From Trebouxia sp. TZW2008 (lineage: Eukaryota; Chlorophyta; Trebouxiophyceae; Trebouxiales; Trebouxiaceae), in contig BDIU01000255.1 of the NCBI GenBank assembly GCA_002118135.1, positions 47,148 to 111,147 of the forward strand: a DNA stretch of 64,000 nucleotides. Reading direction: 5' to 3'. Every line of letters begins with the position of its first letter. Positions within the stretch are counted from its first letter, which is position 1. The translations under genes were made by a program, and so were the position numbers. Under the pieces are notes generated by a model. It was not told the DNA's origin and made no database searches. It saw only the letters and a list, made by a program, of their open reading frames with translations. Positions 12,001 to 24,200 of the stretch are shown here, one piece after another.

Positions 12001-14005
12001 CATCATGTTTTCAGATCTTGTGCTGGATGGGCTGCATGAAATGGGCTTTCAGCTTGTTCCCAAGCGCTGCTAGTTGGATTGCCTGTGCCTGTGCCAGTGA
12101 CTGCTACTACACATGCCAAATCGATTGCATGTGTTTATGCATCTTACTTACCAGCTCGCCCGTATGCCAGCCCATCATTGACCTGCTGCAGGAAGCCAGC
12201 GTCAGCCATGTAGACATCTTGCTGGCCAACACCTGCATTCTGCTGCCCAAACAGCCCTGTGGGAGTAGTGCTGTTGCCTGGCCTGTTGCCAGGGAACCCC
12301 TGCTGATTCTGACTGACTTTTGCTGTGGGTGGTAAGTTGCTAGGCTCATACTCGTGGTAGTGGATGCTGCCGCCGCCTTGTTGCACTGGACCTTTTTGCT
12401 GTGCTGACTGCCCATCGCATTCTGTTGTGGCGTCTGCGCCCACAGCAGCATATATGTCTGAGATGCTAGGGAGATGGAGGCTTGCAGCCTTGCTAGAGAC
12501 GAGTGCAGCTGTGTTGGGCTGTGCCTGCGCTGAGTTGCTGGCTGAAATGACGTGCTGGGTAGAGTGCTCGTCATCTGTGCTGTAAAGGTGGCTGGGGAGA
12601 ACTGAAACTGGGTCCCTGTCCTTCATGACTGACGATCTGCCAGAGTCTTCTTCGTATGAGTCAGTCTGAGTGCGGTAGCGCTTGTCCTGCATGTCACTGT
12701 AGCCATCCTTGGTGAACGTTTCTTGGATGAACCCACCTTTGCTGTAGCCATTCTGCGCTCCTTGGCTGTGATCAAGCTTTGCCCCATGCGCTGTAGCCTC
12801 AGCACCAGGCTTTGGAAAAGCTTGGTAGTTTGGCTTCGTTGGCCGAGGCTTGATGAAGTTCAGCTGATCAAAAGCATAAGATGCATCCTGAGCATCTGAC
12901 TCATCACCTGCTGCATCCTCAAAAATGGTGTCATCAGGCTGTACCCACACAGATGGCGGGGAGGTCACGTGCATGCCTGCTGCTGACGCGCTGTTGATGC
13001 TGCTTCTTTCGCTGCCATAGCTGCTGTGACCTGCTGCCGCTGATTTGCTGTTTGAGTGCACCAAGCTCCGCTCTTGAGCAACTTTCTCCGCACTGCACCC
13101 ACAAAGCGTTGAGCTGGTGAGACAGCGCCATGGGATCCAGCATAATACTTATCACTGAAACGAGGGTCATACGCAAAGCTACTGTCGCATATTGATACAA
13201 GCAAACATGAACTCAGTGCTGCTGATCACAGCTGAGGTCATATCTCTAATTGTATGCATCAAGCAAATCAAGCAGAAAATGGGACATGACGAGGGTGACA
13301 AGGACAGCAGAGTCACCTGGAGCTGATCCATGCTGCTTCTGCTTCTACGTCTTCAAAATCATCTGGATCAAAGGCATTAAATAGCATCAGAGTCAGCCTG
13401 AAGCTCTGTGTGGAGTCAGGCAACTGATGTCCGCGCCAGTACTCTTGAAACATTTCCTGCACATAATAACAATGTTTCTTTCCGGAAGGCAGCGCTAGGA
13501 AGTGTAAGCCAGCAGAGAGCAGAGCAGTGATGCAACTTTTGCAATAAGGCATCACAGCTTCTGCAGCTCATGCAGCAACATGCTTGGCAGATTCGGAAAA
13601 ACACGTGCCTGCACATCTTCATCATCCGTTACAGATATTAGGTTGTCAGGACTCAGCTCCTCTCCCGGGGACAAGTACTTTAAGGACACATCGCTTGCCA
13701 TCTTTTCGCACATCTTGTACATCAAGTCAGCATATCCGTATCCGACGGGAACACTCTGGAACAGGCGCCTGCCACCCTTGTAACCCCAGCGCCCTTGAGA
13801 CTGCAGTGCAACCCAGAGTACTATACGCAGTTGCAACAGCTAGGCAGCTAGCAGCTCTGGCTATGCATGGAATGAAACGTACCTGTTCCAGCCTTCCATC
13901 CACAAACACTTGGACCTTAATAAGCTCCAAAGCCCCTACTGCCATTTGTGACAAGTCGGAGTGGGAAGAGAAATTCCGGCTAGGAGCCATGCCAGTGCGG
14001 CTCAT
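6062..14005 (-). CDS. PB1-domain Raf-like MAPKKK (tyrosine-kinase-like family)
   Basis: A predicted cytosolic signalling kinase of the plant Raf-like MAPKKK type. Exons: 14005-13883, 13800-13609, 13456-13317, about 13181-12152, 11322-10814, 10204-10103, 9503-9325, 7795-7556, 6807-6627 and 6190-6062. The N-terminus is a PB1 domain (IKVQVFVDGRLEQ, WGYKGGRRLF, then the acidic VTDDEDVQ). A Pro/Gln/Ser-rich linker of about 500 residues follows. The kinase domain shows GEGAFGEV, VAVKWLK (ATP lysine), the alpha-C segment SFWREAEMLSNLNHPHV, catalytic HFDLKPDN (Phe replaces the usual Arg, as in the plant Raf-like group), ADFGLS (metal-binding Asp) and GTLPYMAPE. The C-terminal lobe is complete, ending IIEHAA-stop. 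Phases agree throughout except in the linker near 13100-13150, where the frame must change by one base. Intron 2 needs a GC donor. The start could be Met at 14005 or 13990. Confidence 0.88.
7383..7554 (-). mobile_element. TIR element, copy B, at the 5' splice site of kinase intron 8
   Basis: The exon ends at 7556 and the intron starts GTACAGCGAC; the element begins with the T of that GT. It shares the copy-A core TCGTTACA followed, on the gene strand, by ACTGCTTTGGTCAC and AAGAAA. Its far end (plus strand TACAATAACTTCTCATTATA) is a degraded inverted repeat. Length and internal order match copy A. Confidence 0.6.
7849..8190 (-). repeat. Decayed copies of kinase catalytic-loop exon
   Basis: Three fragments (about 7849-7915, 7984-8058 and 8142-8190) copy stretches of exon 8 (7556-7795), for instance the CATCTCATGCAGGTAGGCCA and TTCAGCACGGCATTGAAGGT segments, in the same orientation within the upstream intron 7. 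None keeps a full catalytic loop. Confidence 0.7.
8851..9290 (-). repeat. Tandem array of kinase exon-7/intron-7 junction copies
   Basis: The last about 65 bases of exon 7 (9325-9503) plus the start of its intron occur again at about 8851-8925, 8991-9060 and 9121-9190, with a stub near 9261-9275. Each begins with the donor context TGACCTGAGG (plus strand) and copies the TACTCAGTCATGATGCCAAT stretch. Copies are spaced about 130-140 bp and share intron filler (GCAGCTTGAAGCATG), so the repeating unit spans the exon-intron junction. Confidence 0.85.
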
Positions 14006-15217
14006 ACCGAGCGGAAGCACATGATGAACTAGACGCGGAATGCAGGGTGCAGCACCCTGCTCTTGTGAACCTAATACATGGCTGGGCTTGTGAAATCTAC
14101 CAAAATGGTAGGGAACAGTCAAAACAGCACAGGGCAGGCTGGGAGTCTCGACTGCCCGGACTCCCGTCCCGCCCGCACGATCCCCTACACTATCTGCCGC
14201 TGCGTGTTCAAAACCGCGGCAACTTCAGCACTTGTCACGAGCAGAAGGTAAGGTACGAGCAACCGACTTCGCAATAGCCAAAAAGGTAAATTTGCATTGT
14301 GGTTGAAATTGGATTCGGTCGAGGTCTTTTAGTACTTGGTGACAATGCAAATCCGACGTGGAAGCAAATTAAGCCTAATTTCCGGCCGCCAATCTCGCTC
14401 GCTATCATGCTATAGGACAGCTTGCCTATTCAGCCTCGTTAACTGTCGAACAGGCAGAATTGCGGGACCGCAATTTCTTCCTTGTCTCTGACACAGTCCA
14501 CCGCAGACGTCACAGGCCTGATGCGCAGACGAGGATGCTATATTGTCACATCACTTTGATCAGCAGTGCCTATGTGCTGCAGGGGCGACCAGCGCCTTCA
14601 GCAGATGCTTCAGCCAGTGCCTGTCATTCGAGCTGTAAAGTATTTGCGTTGTTAGGTCAGAGTGCTCATTTTGCCTACAGTCACGCTCCTATGGTTCAAA
14701 GATCAGTTTAGTGCGCCCAACTGGTCAGCCCAAGTCTGGCAAGTCACGTCAAGCCTGTACGCTGGGATCATCATGGGAAACTGGCAAATTTATCAGCACA
14801 CCACATCAATATGCAAGCTAATTCAATTTGCTAGAGCGCTAACTATTGCAACTGGTGCATACCTTGTCCTAAACACAAAGCCCCCCATCAGCAAGCTCTT
14901 GTTTCAGATTATCCTCTTGGCAGACAAGCCAATCTTTAGACTCCAGGTTGCTGACAAATTGCAGTGCTACTGCTGCCTGTTATGTCAGCAGCATCGATCA
15001 TTTTATGGTCTTGCAAATGCAGGCGTCCACTCTCATCCTGGACCCAGTCTAGTGTGTACATTTGTCCATCAGGGCCTGCAGCATGAGCAGCTCCTACTGG
15101 CACCTGCATCACAGGACACTACTCAAACTATTGCGTGTACTGCTGGCTAAAGTTGATTGCTCAGCAGAGGCTCAGAGCAATGAAAGCACAGCGCTTGCTC
15201 TGCGTCAACTCTTCTGC
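14006..15217. other. Intergenic: ABCA 3' UTR and kinase promoter
   Basis: This 1.2-kb stretch lies between the ABCA stop and the kinase start, both minus strand. A plus-strand open frame at 14662-15150 (162 codons) has no recognisable domain and I treat it as chance. I see no repeats shared with the rest of the window. Confidence 0.4.
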
Positions 15218-18200
15218 TCACAAGAATTCTATTCCGTACAGGGCTTCCATTGCATAAGCAAAAGAATGTTCCATGCTGAAAGAATCATTGCAGATGGTGC
15301 CAACCTGCAGCACTTCCCCATCTCCTAGTTGCAGCTGCGATGTCTCCTTGGCGCGCTGTGCATGCTCAGTCTCGGCCTGTTGTGCCACAGCCATAAAGAC
15401 TTCCTCCAGCGGGGTTTGGCGAAGCTGTACATCTCCTATGTGTAGCCTGTCTTTGTTCTCCTGCAGCAAACAGAACTCGCAACAATGTACATCTGCTTGG
15501 ACACGCTGTCATCAAGGCAGCATGCTTGCACATGCTGTCATGTCCTGCAAAGCTTTGTTGCAGCTTTGCCAAAGCATTGCAATGTTGTCAGGCCTTGCAT
15601 GCAGCCATCAAAAATTTTACGGAAGTCATGGCCACTTGCAAGTGAGAGCGAACATGGAAATCAGCTGAATGTGTTGTTAGGGATGCTGCATTTCATTTAC
15701 CACTTTGCAAGTAAGACATCACATCAATCATGAGACAACAGGTCACTTCAGGCAAGCACTGCATGGGATGTCAGGCTACACACAGCACAACAGGCAATGC
15801 ATTGTATACACAAATGTGATAGGGTGCGAGGTCACACCTTGATATACGCAAAGAGGGTGGACAGCCTAGGTTCTGACTCTGTGAGAATTTTGAAGTGCAG
15901 ATGTGACTCCAGCCTGTCCACCAGCTTGGCCCCTGACTGGCTTCGCACATACTCTGCGACTTGCTGAGTTCTCAGTTTCAGCACTGATTTATCCTCGTTC
16001 TGGTCCTGCACATGCTGTCTCAGGTATCAGTAAGATCTGTTCAGTGTGCTCAAGCTCAGCCATTGAGGTGTACGCAAGTCGTGTAGCTCAATACGTTGTC
16101 AGCCGATACATCACATCGACCTGTTTGCTGTAGCTGAGCTTTGACACAGTGACAGTTCAGCAGAGGCTAAAACCCAGACTCAAAAACAAACTTGCCTCGG
16201 AGCAAGACACAAACCATATTTGAGGCTTTGAGTGCATCACTGCTGACATCAGCTTTTGAGTTGCCTGATGAATTTGCAATGTGAAGTCGCAAAGTAAGGC
16301 GATGATCAAGGTCATAGCTTCATGGGCAGGCTGGCAGAAGCATTTCCTAGCCACAATCAGATGCTGTGTTGGCAGAGATGATTGACATGGTGGCCTTGCA
16401 ACGGTCAAGCTGCGTGTGCATGGCTGTGCTTTCTCCATGTTTAAGCATGTTTCCGCAGGATCTGCTCGCAACCCTAGCTGTTGAACCTGGGCCATCAGGC
16501 AGTACTCAGAGCCATACTTCTGATTCAGGTGCAAGCCGGTACCTAGGTAACACAGACAGTCCCTAGCTGTACTCAATTATATCCTAGCCTTGCTCAGCTT
16601 TGCTTTTGGTGTTTGCTTACAAACTTGCCTGTTGAACCTGGACAATCAGGCGGTATCCAGAGCCATACTTCTGCTTGAGGTGCAAGCCAGTACCCAAGCA
16701 ACAGAGCCGGCCCCTAGCCATGATGCCAATGCGGTCTCCAAGGATGTCAGCCTCCTCCATACTGTGTGTGGTCAACACAATGGCGCACTGCTCTTTCACT
16801 GAGGCAATCAAGTCCCACAGGTGGCGCCGGGAGATAGGATCCATACCTACGCAACAGTCATCCTATTTATAGCTTGCTGTGAGCTGTGGGATGCATCTAT
16901 TATAATGCAACAACTGTAGAAATGACTCAATGCATGGCACAGTCTCTGCAGACATGTGACAGTTTTGATTACACATAATGAGTTGAGGCTGTCACAAAAC
17001 TTGGATTACGCAGCATAGCCAAAGTTCACAGCACCACTCGCTCTCGTCACCCATGAACAGAACCCACTCACCTGTGGTGGGCTCATCAAGGTACAGCACT
17101 GTGGGGCGGCCCAGCAGCGCAATGGCCAGGCTGAGCCTCCTGCGCATTCCCCCACTGTAGGCACCAGCCCTCAACCCTCCAGCCGCCACCAGTTTCACCT
17201 GTAGCAAACACATCATGTATCGCAGCAGCATTGTTTCAAGGGAAGCGCAAAATTGCTTGCACATGCCGACTGTATGCACCAGTCCTCATCCCTCTAGCTG
17301 CCACCAGCTTGATCTTCACCAAACAAACCATAACTCATGACATGCAGGCGTCAAGCAGACAGCAGGGAGCATCAGCCTTTCTCCCAAGGCTTTTGCTTGT
17401 CACAACTGCTGTAGACCTTACTCCAAGATTTCCAGCGACTACCTGATCTTACGAGATATCAATGTTGCAATTACACAGCAGTACCATGCCAGGCAGGTGT
17501 GCGTGATGCTTTGCACACAGCCAGCAGACACGTATCAGTCTCAACTGTTCGTGCTTATGCACAGTTCAGGTACTTGTCAGACAAATTCACCAACTCTCTG
17601 GAAAGTGACCTGATCAAGCAGAGCATCTGCTTGACGTTCAGCCTCCTCTCTTTTGACTCCCCTGATAGCCCCAAACAACAGCAAGTGTTCTTTGCCAGTC
17701 AAGTTGTCCCACAGGACATCAAATTGTGGACAGACCCCCATGATCCCCCTGACCCTGTCCAGACCCCCAGGTGAGTAATGCTGTGGCCCTGGACCACCGC
17801 CTCCCCAGCTGTGGCCGGCAGGACGCCGGTTAGGCAGTTAATTGTGGTAGATTTGCCGGCACCGTTCGGACCCAGAAGGCAAAAGCATTCACCTGCAACA
17901 GGAGCTTTTGACATCACACCGTAGCAATGCACAGCAAAGCTGCAAGTTCACGCACAAACTTGATCCATCCATGGCATTGGGTAGCTCTGACCAAGCAAGG
18001 CTGGCCAGCAAGAAGCCACCGTGCAATAGGCAGTTGGACAAGGGCTGGAGCAAGTATGCACAGAGTGTGCATTCCATTGTTAAGCAATCAAATGTGCTGT
18101 GATGCACCCACACTGCTGGAAATGCTGGTCGACACTTATTGTAAGTGTCACGCATCAAATTGCAAGGGCTAGGAGTGTGTCGCCCAGATCCTGTCTGGCC

Positions 18201-21200
18201 AGGCTAGTTTGACTAAAGCTTGTCTTTGACTGGTGATGTTCAACTTCTGATCAGATGAGCATTTCATACAATGCTGATAACATTTGTAAGTTGCAAAGGA
18301 TGTGCATTTTACCTTGCTGAATGCCCAACCAATTGCCCTTGACAGCCACATGCTCCTGAGACTTCTGCCTTTTGAACAGCCACTTCCAGAATGGTGGGCG
18401 CTTCTGGAAGCTTCTCCTCAGGCCATACATCTCAATTGCCAAATGCCTGTGCAGAACGTGACGGCTTGATTTGTCTCCTTCAATACAACAGGGGTGCTTG
18501 CCAGTTTACGACAAATTTGCTAGAAGTACAAAGCTGGAGCGAGGTGCACCTCTGAGCCGTAAGCTGGACGCTCTTGAGTCACAACACATTATCCGTTGGA
18601 TGCTTGAATCAATTGCTACTGGCCTTAAGCAGCTGTTCAGACCTTCTAGCACACCACAGTATCACAGGTGTGGTCTGATTGTCATAATGATGGTGTACAT
18701 GGGAGTGATGGGGGTACAGACAAGGGAGAAACGGATCACACGGTGCATGCTTTGATGACAGGACCTCAATCATGTAATCACCTGTCATCTGTGGGGCCCG
18801 TCTCTTTTGCAGTTGCAGCTACTTCTGGCCGATCACAAGGTATTGCATTTTGTCCTCCAGTCGCCAGAAGAAGGTCCTGCCTTGTCAGAGAGCTGGTTTT
18901 CTGCAGAGACTCATTGCGAGCCAGACTGTGCATGTCAGCGACTCCATGTATAGAAGCGCTGCACAGGCTTGCATCAGCAGAGCTGATCTTGCAATCATGT
19001 GCTGCATTGCTGGTGTCATTTTGAGCAACAGGATCAACGTGATCAGAGTCAGAGGTTGGTTGCATGGCTGTATGACGCTCCATACAGGGCTGTTGGGCAC
19101 TGCCCTGCTGTAGCGGGGGCTGGTGCACAGTGCCCTGGTCTGACAGAGGCTGTTTGGCATAGCCCTGTGGCTTCTGCTGCTGCTGCTGTGCATGTCTCCT
19201 GAGCTCATCCGGTGCTGTAATCCATTGCTTACATTTGTGCTGCATTGCTGCACTCTCTGCTTGCACATCTGCATCTGTGCTTTGTTCTTCTCCTTCGTGT
19301 GATGGCTGCATTGCTAGCTTCAACGCTGTGACTGCACGCTGGCTCCCCACTTTCTGCACGCCAATAGAAAAGTATAGTCGCGGTCCTAGTGCATCACAGA
19401 ACATTGTAGAGTGTACAACTACGGTGCTAACATGTAAGTGTTTGGCTTGGCACATACAGTAGGTTGAAGCAGCAAGATCCTTGTTTGCCAATGTGCTATG
19501 CTTGCTATTAATGAAGCACAGCAACATCGCTGACATTTGCCATCACACCGCAACCTGGCTTGTAATGCTTGTATCGGGTTGCATCGGCATGCACACAGTC
19601 TTGGCCTTTTCTTTTCTACTCCTCATGTGTTGTGAAGCCAATTTACACCAGAACAAACGTCACCATTGTCACCTTTTCTTGACCCCAGAGACAGAGTAGG
19701 AATGGGCATGCATCTGGGAAGGTACAGAAAGCTTCTGTGTTCTTAAATGACAAGGCAAGCACCCACAATTGTCTATACTTGATCACAATACAACAGAAGT
19801 TGTGCAGCCAGTGTCAGATCCGTAACTCAATTGCTGGCAGAACGCAAACAGATTGCTGAACGCCACTGCGCCCAGCAGTAGTATGGCATCAAACCTAAGG
19901 ATGCGATATCAATACTGAAGGCGCAGTATGCATGAACACAGTGTTTCACCTTAGGTGGGCGCCAGTAGGAGGGTAGCAGGGGGTACCAGAGGGGTAGCCT
20001 CACCCCCATGCGATCTGGCAGCACCTTGTCCAGGTACACTGCCAGTGCTGTATATCCAATGCACTGCAAGCCAGTAAATCTTATGGTGGCATTCAAATTT
20101 GCTTGGCAGTGAACTCTGAAGGAAGATTGAAAAATAGGCTTCACCAAATGCAGGCAAGCATTGCCTGATAAACAACACAGTAATATTTTGCAATGCTCTT
20201 ACAGTAACAAAATGACGCAAGGCAAGCATCCACAAGTGTGCACCAAATGTTACGCAGCGCTGCTTGAGACATGTTTCCCAGCTGAATGGTATGGCGATGT
20301 GCGTCAAGACAAGCCTGCCTGGCGAGATAAGGCTTGTGCCACCCGCACCTAGCAGCGTATGTTGGAAAGTGTAACGATTACTATTAACATTACCGTGTGT
20401 CAGCAAGTTGCAGCCTTACCTGAGCAGCTGCAAACAGGAACAGGTGAGGAAAAGGAGCAACACATTTGGTAGTGTAGTACCCCAGGGACTGCTGCAAGCT
20501 GGGGGCTGGGGTTTGGGACTGGCAGTAGGAGTAGCGGTGGCCCCAGCTGATACCCATAGCGCCATCCCCTGTAACAGTAAAGCCTTTGACTTGCCTTTGT
20601 CGCAATGTATCGTAGTCAGCTGTCACATGTGGTGTTCTCAGCCACTGCCTGCCATGCTGCTGCATTACCTGACAGATATGCTTCTTGTTTCCAAGCGTGA
20701 TGCACTTACCTTGGAGCAGCTTTTGTCTGCTTTCCAGCCACTGGCTTGCTATGCAAGTTCACGTCTTGTGTATCAAATATGTACACAGCAGATGTAAGTG
20801 AGTGAGCCAAGCAAGTATGACAACTGCTTGGACCTTTTGTTTCAGACGGTGAGCCTCCAACACATCAAAGACAACACTGCAGACAACACTGCAGACAAGG
20901 TAGGAAACCCAAGTAAGCCCAGTAACTATAGCCAATGCTTGTACCTGTTGTCGCAGAAGCCAAGTCTCCAATGCCTTTGCCCAGCAGAGTCCATGGGAAC
21001 AAGGAGAACAGGGCTATCAGGCCTTTGCTGTAGTCAGTGCTGTACGGGAACCCAAACGCCACAATGAGCAGCATGACCCAGGCCACAATGAAGAGGCCAA
21101 ACCCAGCTGGCACTGCAGCGCTGCTATGGCGCAACAGTGTACTGCACACAAGGCAACAATAGATTGGCAACGACACTCAGCATGTGAGCTTGACTGCTTT

Positions 21201-24200
21201 GATGAGCATGTCCAGTGCAATGCAATGTAGCGAGGCAGACAGCATTCTTAGAACCCAGTCAGGGCAAGCACAACAATGCATCTGCACGATCCAGCCACAG
21301 CTCGCAACTCCCCTTTTGACATCACAGCTTGCGGTTTCACAAATGCTGACACAGACTTGCCTTGCTTACCTGATGAAGAAGCAGAACGCCACCAAAGCCA
21401 GATTGGTCAGCAGCAGCAGCAGGAAACTGAGGCAGAAGCTGTTCTGCCACATCAGGTCAAAGTGGAAGGCATAGGCCGCTGCCAATGTGAGCAGTGTGGA
21501 CAACAGAGCCTGTAGACCTGCAGCCAGACAGTACTTGATCCATGCTTGTTCTAAGCAGGATAATGTCAGCTGGATGGGCTTGCGTTATCATCACAAGATC
21601 CGCTGCTGTTTCAATGCTAGGTGCATCAATGCAAAAGCAAAGCGGACTGGCTGCTTTTGGATCTGCAGCATCACTCAGGTCACGTAGGACAAGCATTTAG
21701 GCAAAGCCTGCCACTAGACCCTGCTCATTTGAAAAAACACTACTCAAAGAAGAGTCTGAGCTCACCTTCAAACAGGATCCAGGTGAGCCAGAATGGGGAG
21801 ATGAGCAGACCCATGGTACTCATCACCTGCCTCACTCCAGACTCCTTCTCACCCACCTGCTCATGACTCAAGGGATTTACATAAGGGATACCTGCCTAGA
21901 GAGGGCAATCGCCCTACAAAGACGCTGCCCTTGTGTGCACTTGACGATAGACATTTGTGTGAGCAGTGTCACAACTTGATGGAGCAACAGCATTGAGCAC
22001 TACTCTGTTGCACAAGGTTACACAGTTACACAGAGCCTACAAGGACCCCGGGTCTGACACTGGCAGCCGTGATACTGGACTTTGCTGTGAATGTGCGAAG
22101 TTGCATGCACAGATAAGGCATCTCAACATTTGTGTGCAACCGATAGCAAGGTCGATAGACAGTTTGCTGTCTAATGTGACATCACTCTGCATGCTGACTT
22201 TGTGTTGAACACACCACACTAGCATGATGTCTTTGCAGGTGAATTTGTGACAGGTGCTTGAGGCTTAGTTCCCAACAGCATCAGGACTGCACTGCCACAT
22301 GCTATTCGTTATGCATTTTGCATGTTTGCATGGTGATCTGAGCATCAGCAACATTGTGCGGTTGACAGGTGGGCAGTTGAAGACATCAATTGATAGATGT
22401 GCACAGCAACAGCATAAGGGCAAGAGGGCTTACCAAGTTCTGAAGCAGCACCACAAAGTTGAACATGGCGGAAGCAAACAGGAAGGTCGGTGCTATGTTC
22501 CCAACTGCACCAGCACACAGCCCGAAACATCTCATGCTATTGCAGGAGTTCAAAGCTCCTAGCTTAAAAGCGGTTGACACAAACTTTGCATGCTAGTAGA
22601 GTCACGCCTGTGCTGACATTGTAGCACTTGCGCTCTCAGGGCAATGTCACAATGTGCGGTCGGATAAAACGCAACCTGCTTTCAATGCCCATGTGCACCA
22701 ATGCAGGACAAATCTGCAAATGCTGAGTAAGCTAAAACCGGGTCATGCAGTCTCTGCATTAGCATGCAGTTGCAGGCCATAAAGTTTGACCGCCACTAGA
22801 CCAGTGATCTTTGACACGACAGCAACGGACTCACCTACAGAAGCTGACTGTGAAGCTGGATGTGCAAAGCTGGTGTGACTCACATCCCAACCAAGGCTGC
22901 TGTCTGCACACACAAACGATGTCACTCTGTCAATGGGCGACCATATGTGCTGTGCACTAGCTTTAGAGTGAGACGTATATTGGTTGCATTTGCACCACAA
23001 ATTATGGAGTAGTATGTGTGCTGTAAACTGCCCCTAAACCTAGGCATTAGATTTCTGAGATGGCGACATCTAGCTGGCGGTCTACAAGCGCATGCACAAT
23101 ATAGGCTCTGTGGCAACCATGAGAAGCTTCTTTTTGCATGTGACATGAAACGTGTACAAACACAAGCTCGTCCATGCCAGCACATAGGCCACTGTGGCAG
23201 CCAGGGAATTTTCTTTCGTGTGTAATGCAGGATGTGTAAATCCACATGCTTGCCCATGCCAGCATTGAGAACATGAGAGACTGACCATTGGCCAGAAACC
23301 GCGCTGTCTCACGCTCTGCTGCCATTTGCAGCGGCAGTTGAAAGTAGGTGTTTGGATGCTGATAGTGTCCCTTGAACCAGCTTGTGCTGCTGTTGCTTTG
23401 CAGGGTGAAGCTGATTTGCTGCAGAAGAAGCACATACTCATCAGAACAGTGCTCACCAATACCAATATTAGACTGGAAAAGATGCTTCTGCCAAACCACT
23501 GGTGTTGAGTCACTTAGCCAAATGCACCGCAATATGCACTGTAGTATTACAAGGTGAAAGGAAATCACAGACTAAGATGCTGTTTGTCGAGACTTTGCAC
23601 ACGCTCAGCTGTACAGAGACTTCTGGTCATCAAGGTATGCTTCACATGAATAAGATGCAGCAAGTTTATACCTGTAGGTTTGTGGCATTGAAATGCACGG
23701 CGCCAAGGACAGTCTGTGGGTGAGCATACAGATAAGCATCAGCCTGCAGATCAACACAAGTCAACACAGTGCTACTTGACTTTTGCAATAAAGAGGTGTC
23801 ATGGCTCACCAACAATATGAATGGCTTGAAGCAGACTACATCTAATCCAAAAGCAGATGCACAGGACCAGCAACATGCATGGCAAGTTTTTCAAGCACAA
23901 AGGCAGATTGGCCTGAGGCCAGTTGGTCCAATTTTAATTGCTGATGCATAAATGAAACAGCAACGATCTGTGGCAATAAAGCTGCAATGCTGTACCTCCG
24001 ACATGCTGCCAAAACCCATTGTCTGTGTTTCTGAAATTGCTGGCTGATTATTACTGCGGATGGCAGCGATAATGTGCTCCACAGCAGACACGTTCTTTGG
24101 GGAGTACAGCAGCGTCAGGCATGAAGCGCCTTGCTGCAGGCAGGCAGACTTTTCTCCAGAAGCGCTTGCAAAGGAACAGACATGCAGCATAACAAGCAGG

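Noticed and set aside
12107..12574. 155-codon minus-strand frame overlapping the kinase linker
   Set aside because: It is out of frame with the linker exon, which has the longer frame and the splice donor.
14662..15150. 162-codon plus-strand frame in the ABCA/kinase gap
   Set aside because: No domain, no splice or neighbouring-exon support and composition like its surroundings; most likely a chance frame.
23047..23568. 173- and 143-codon overlapping minus-strand frames in ABCA
   Set aside because: Only the short segment 23286-23418 joins its neighbours in phase; the rest is intron read through.
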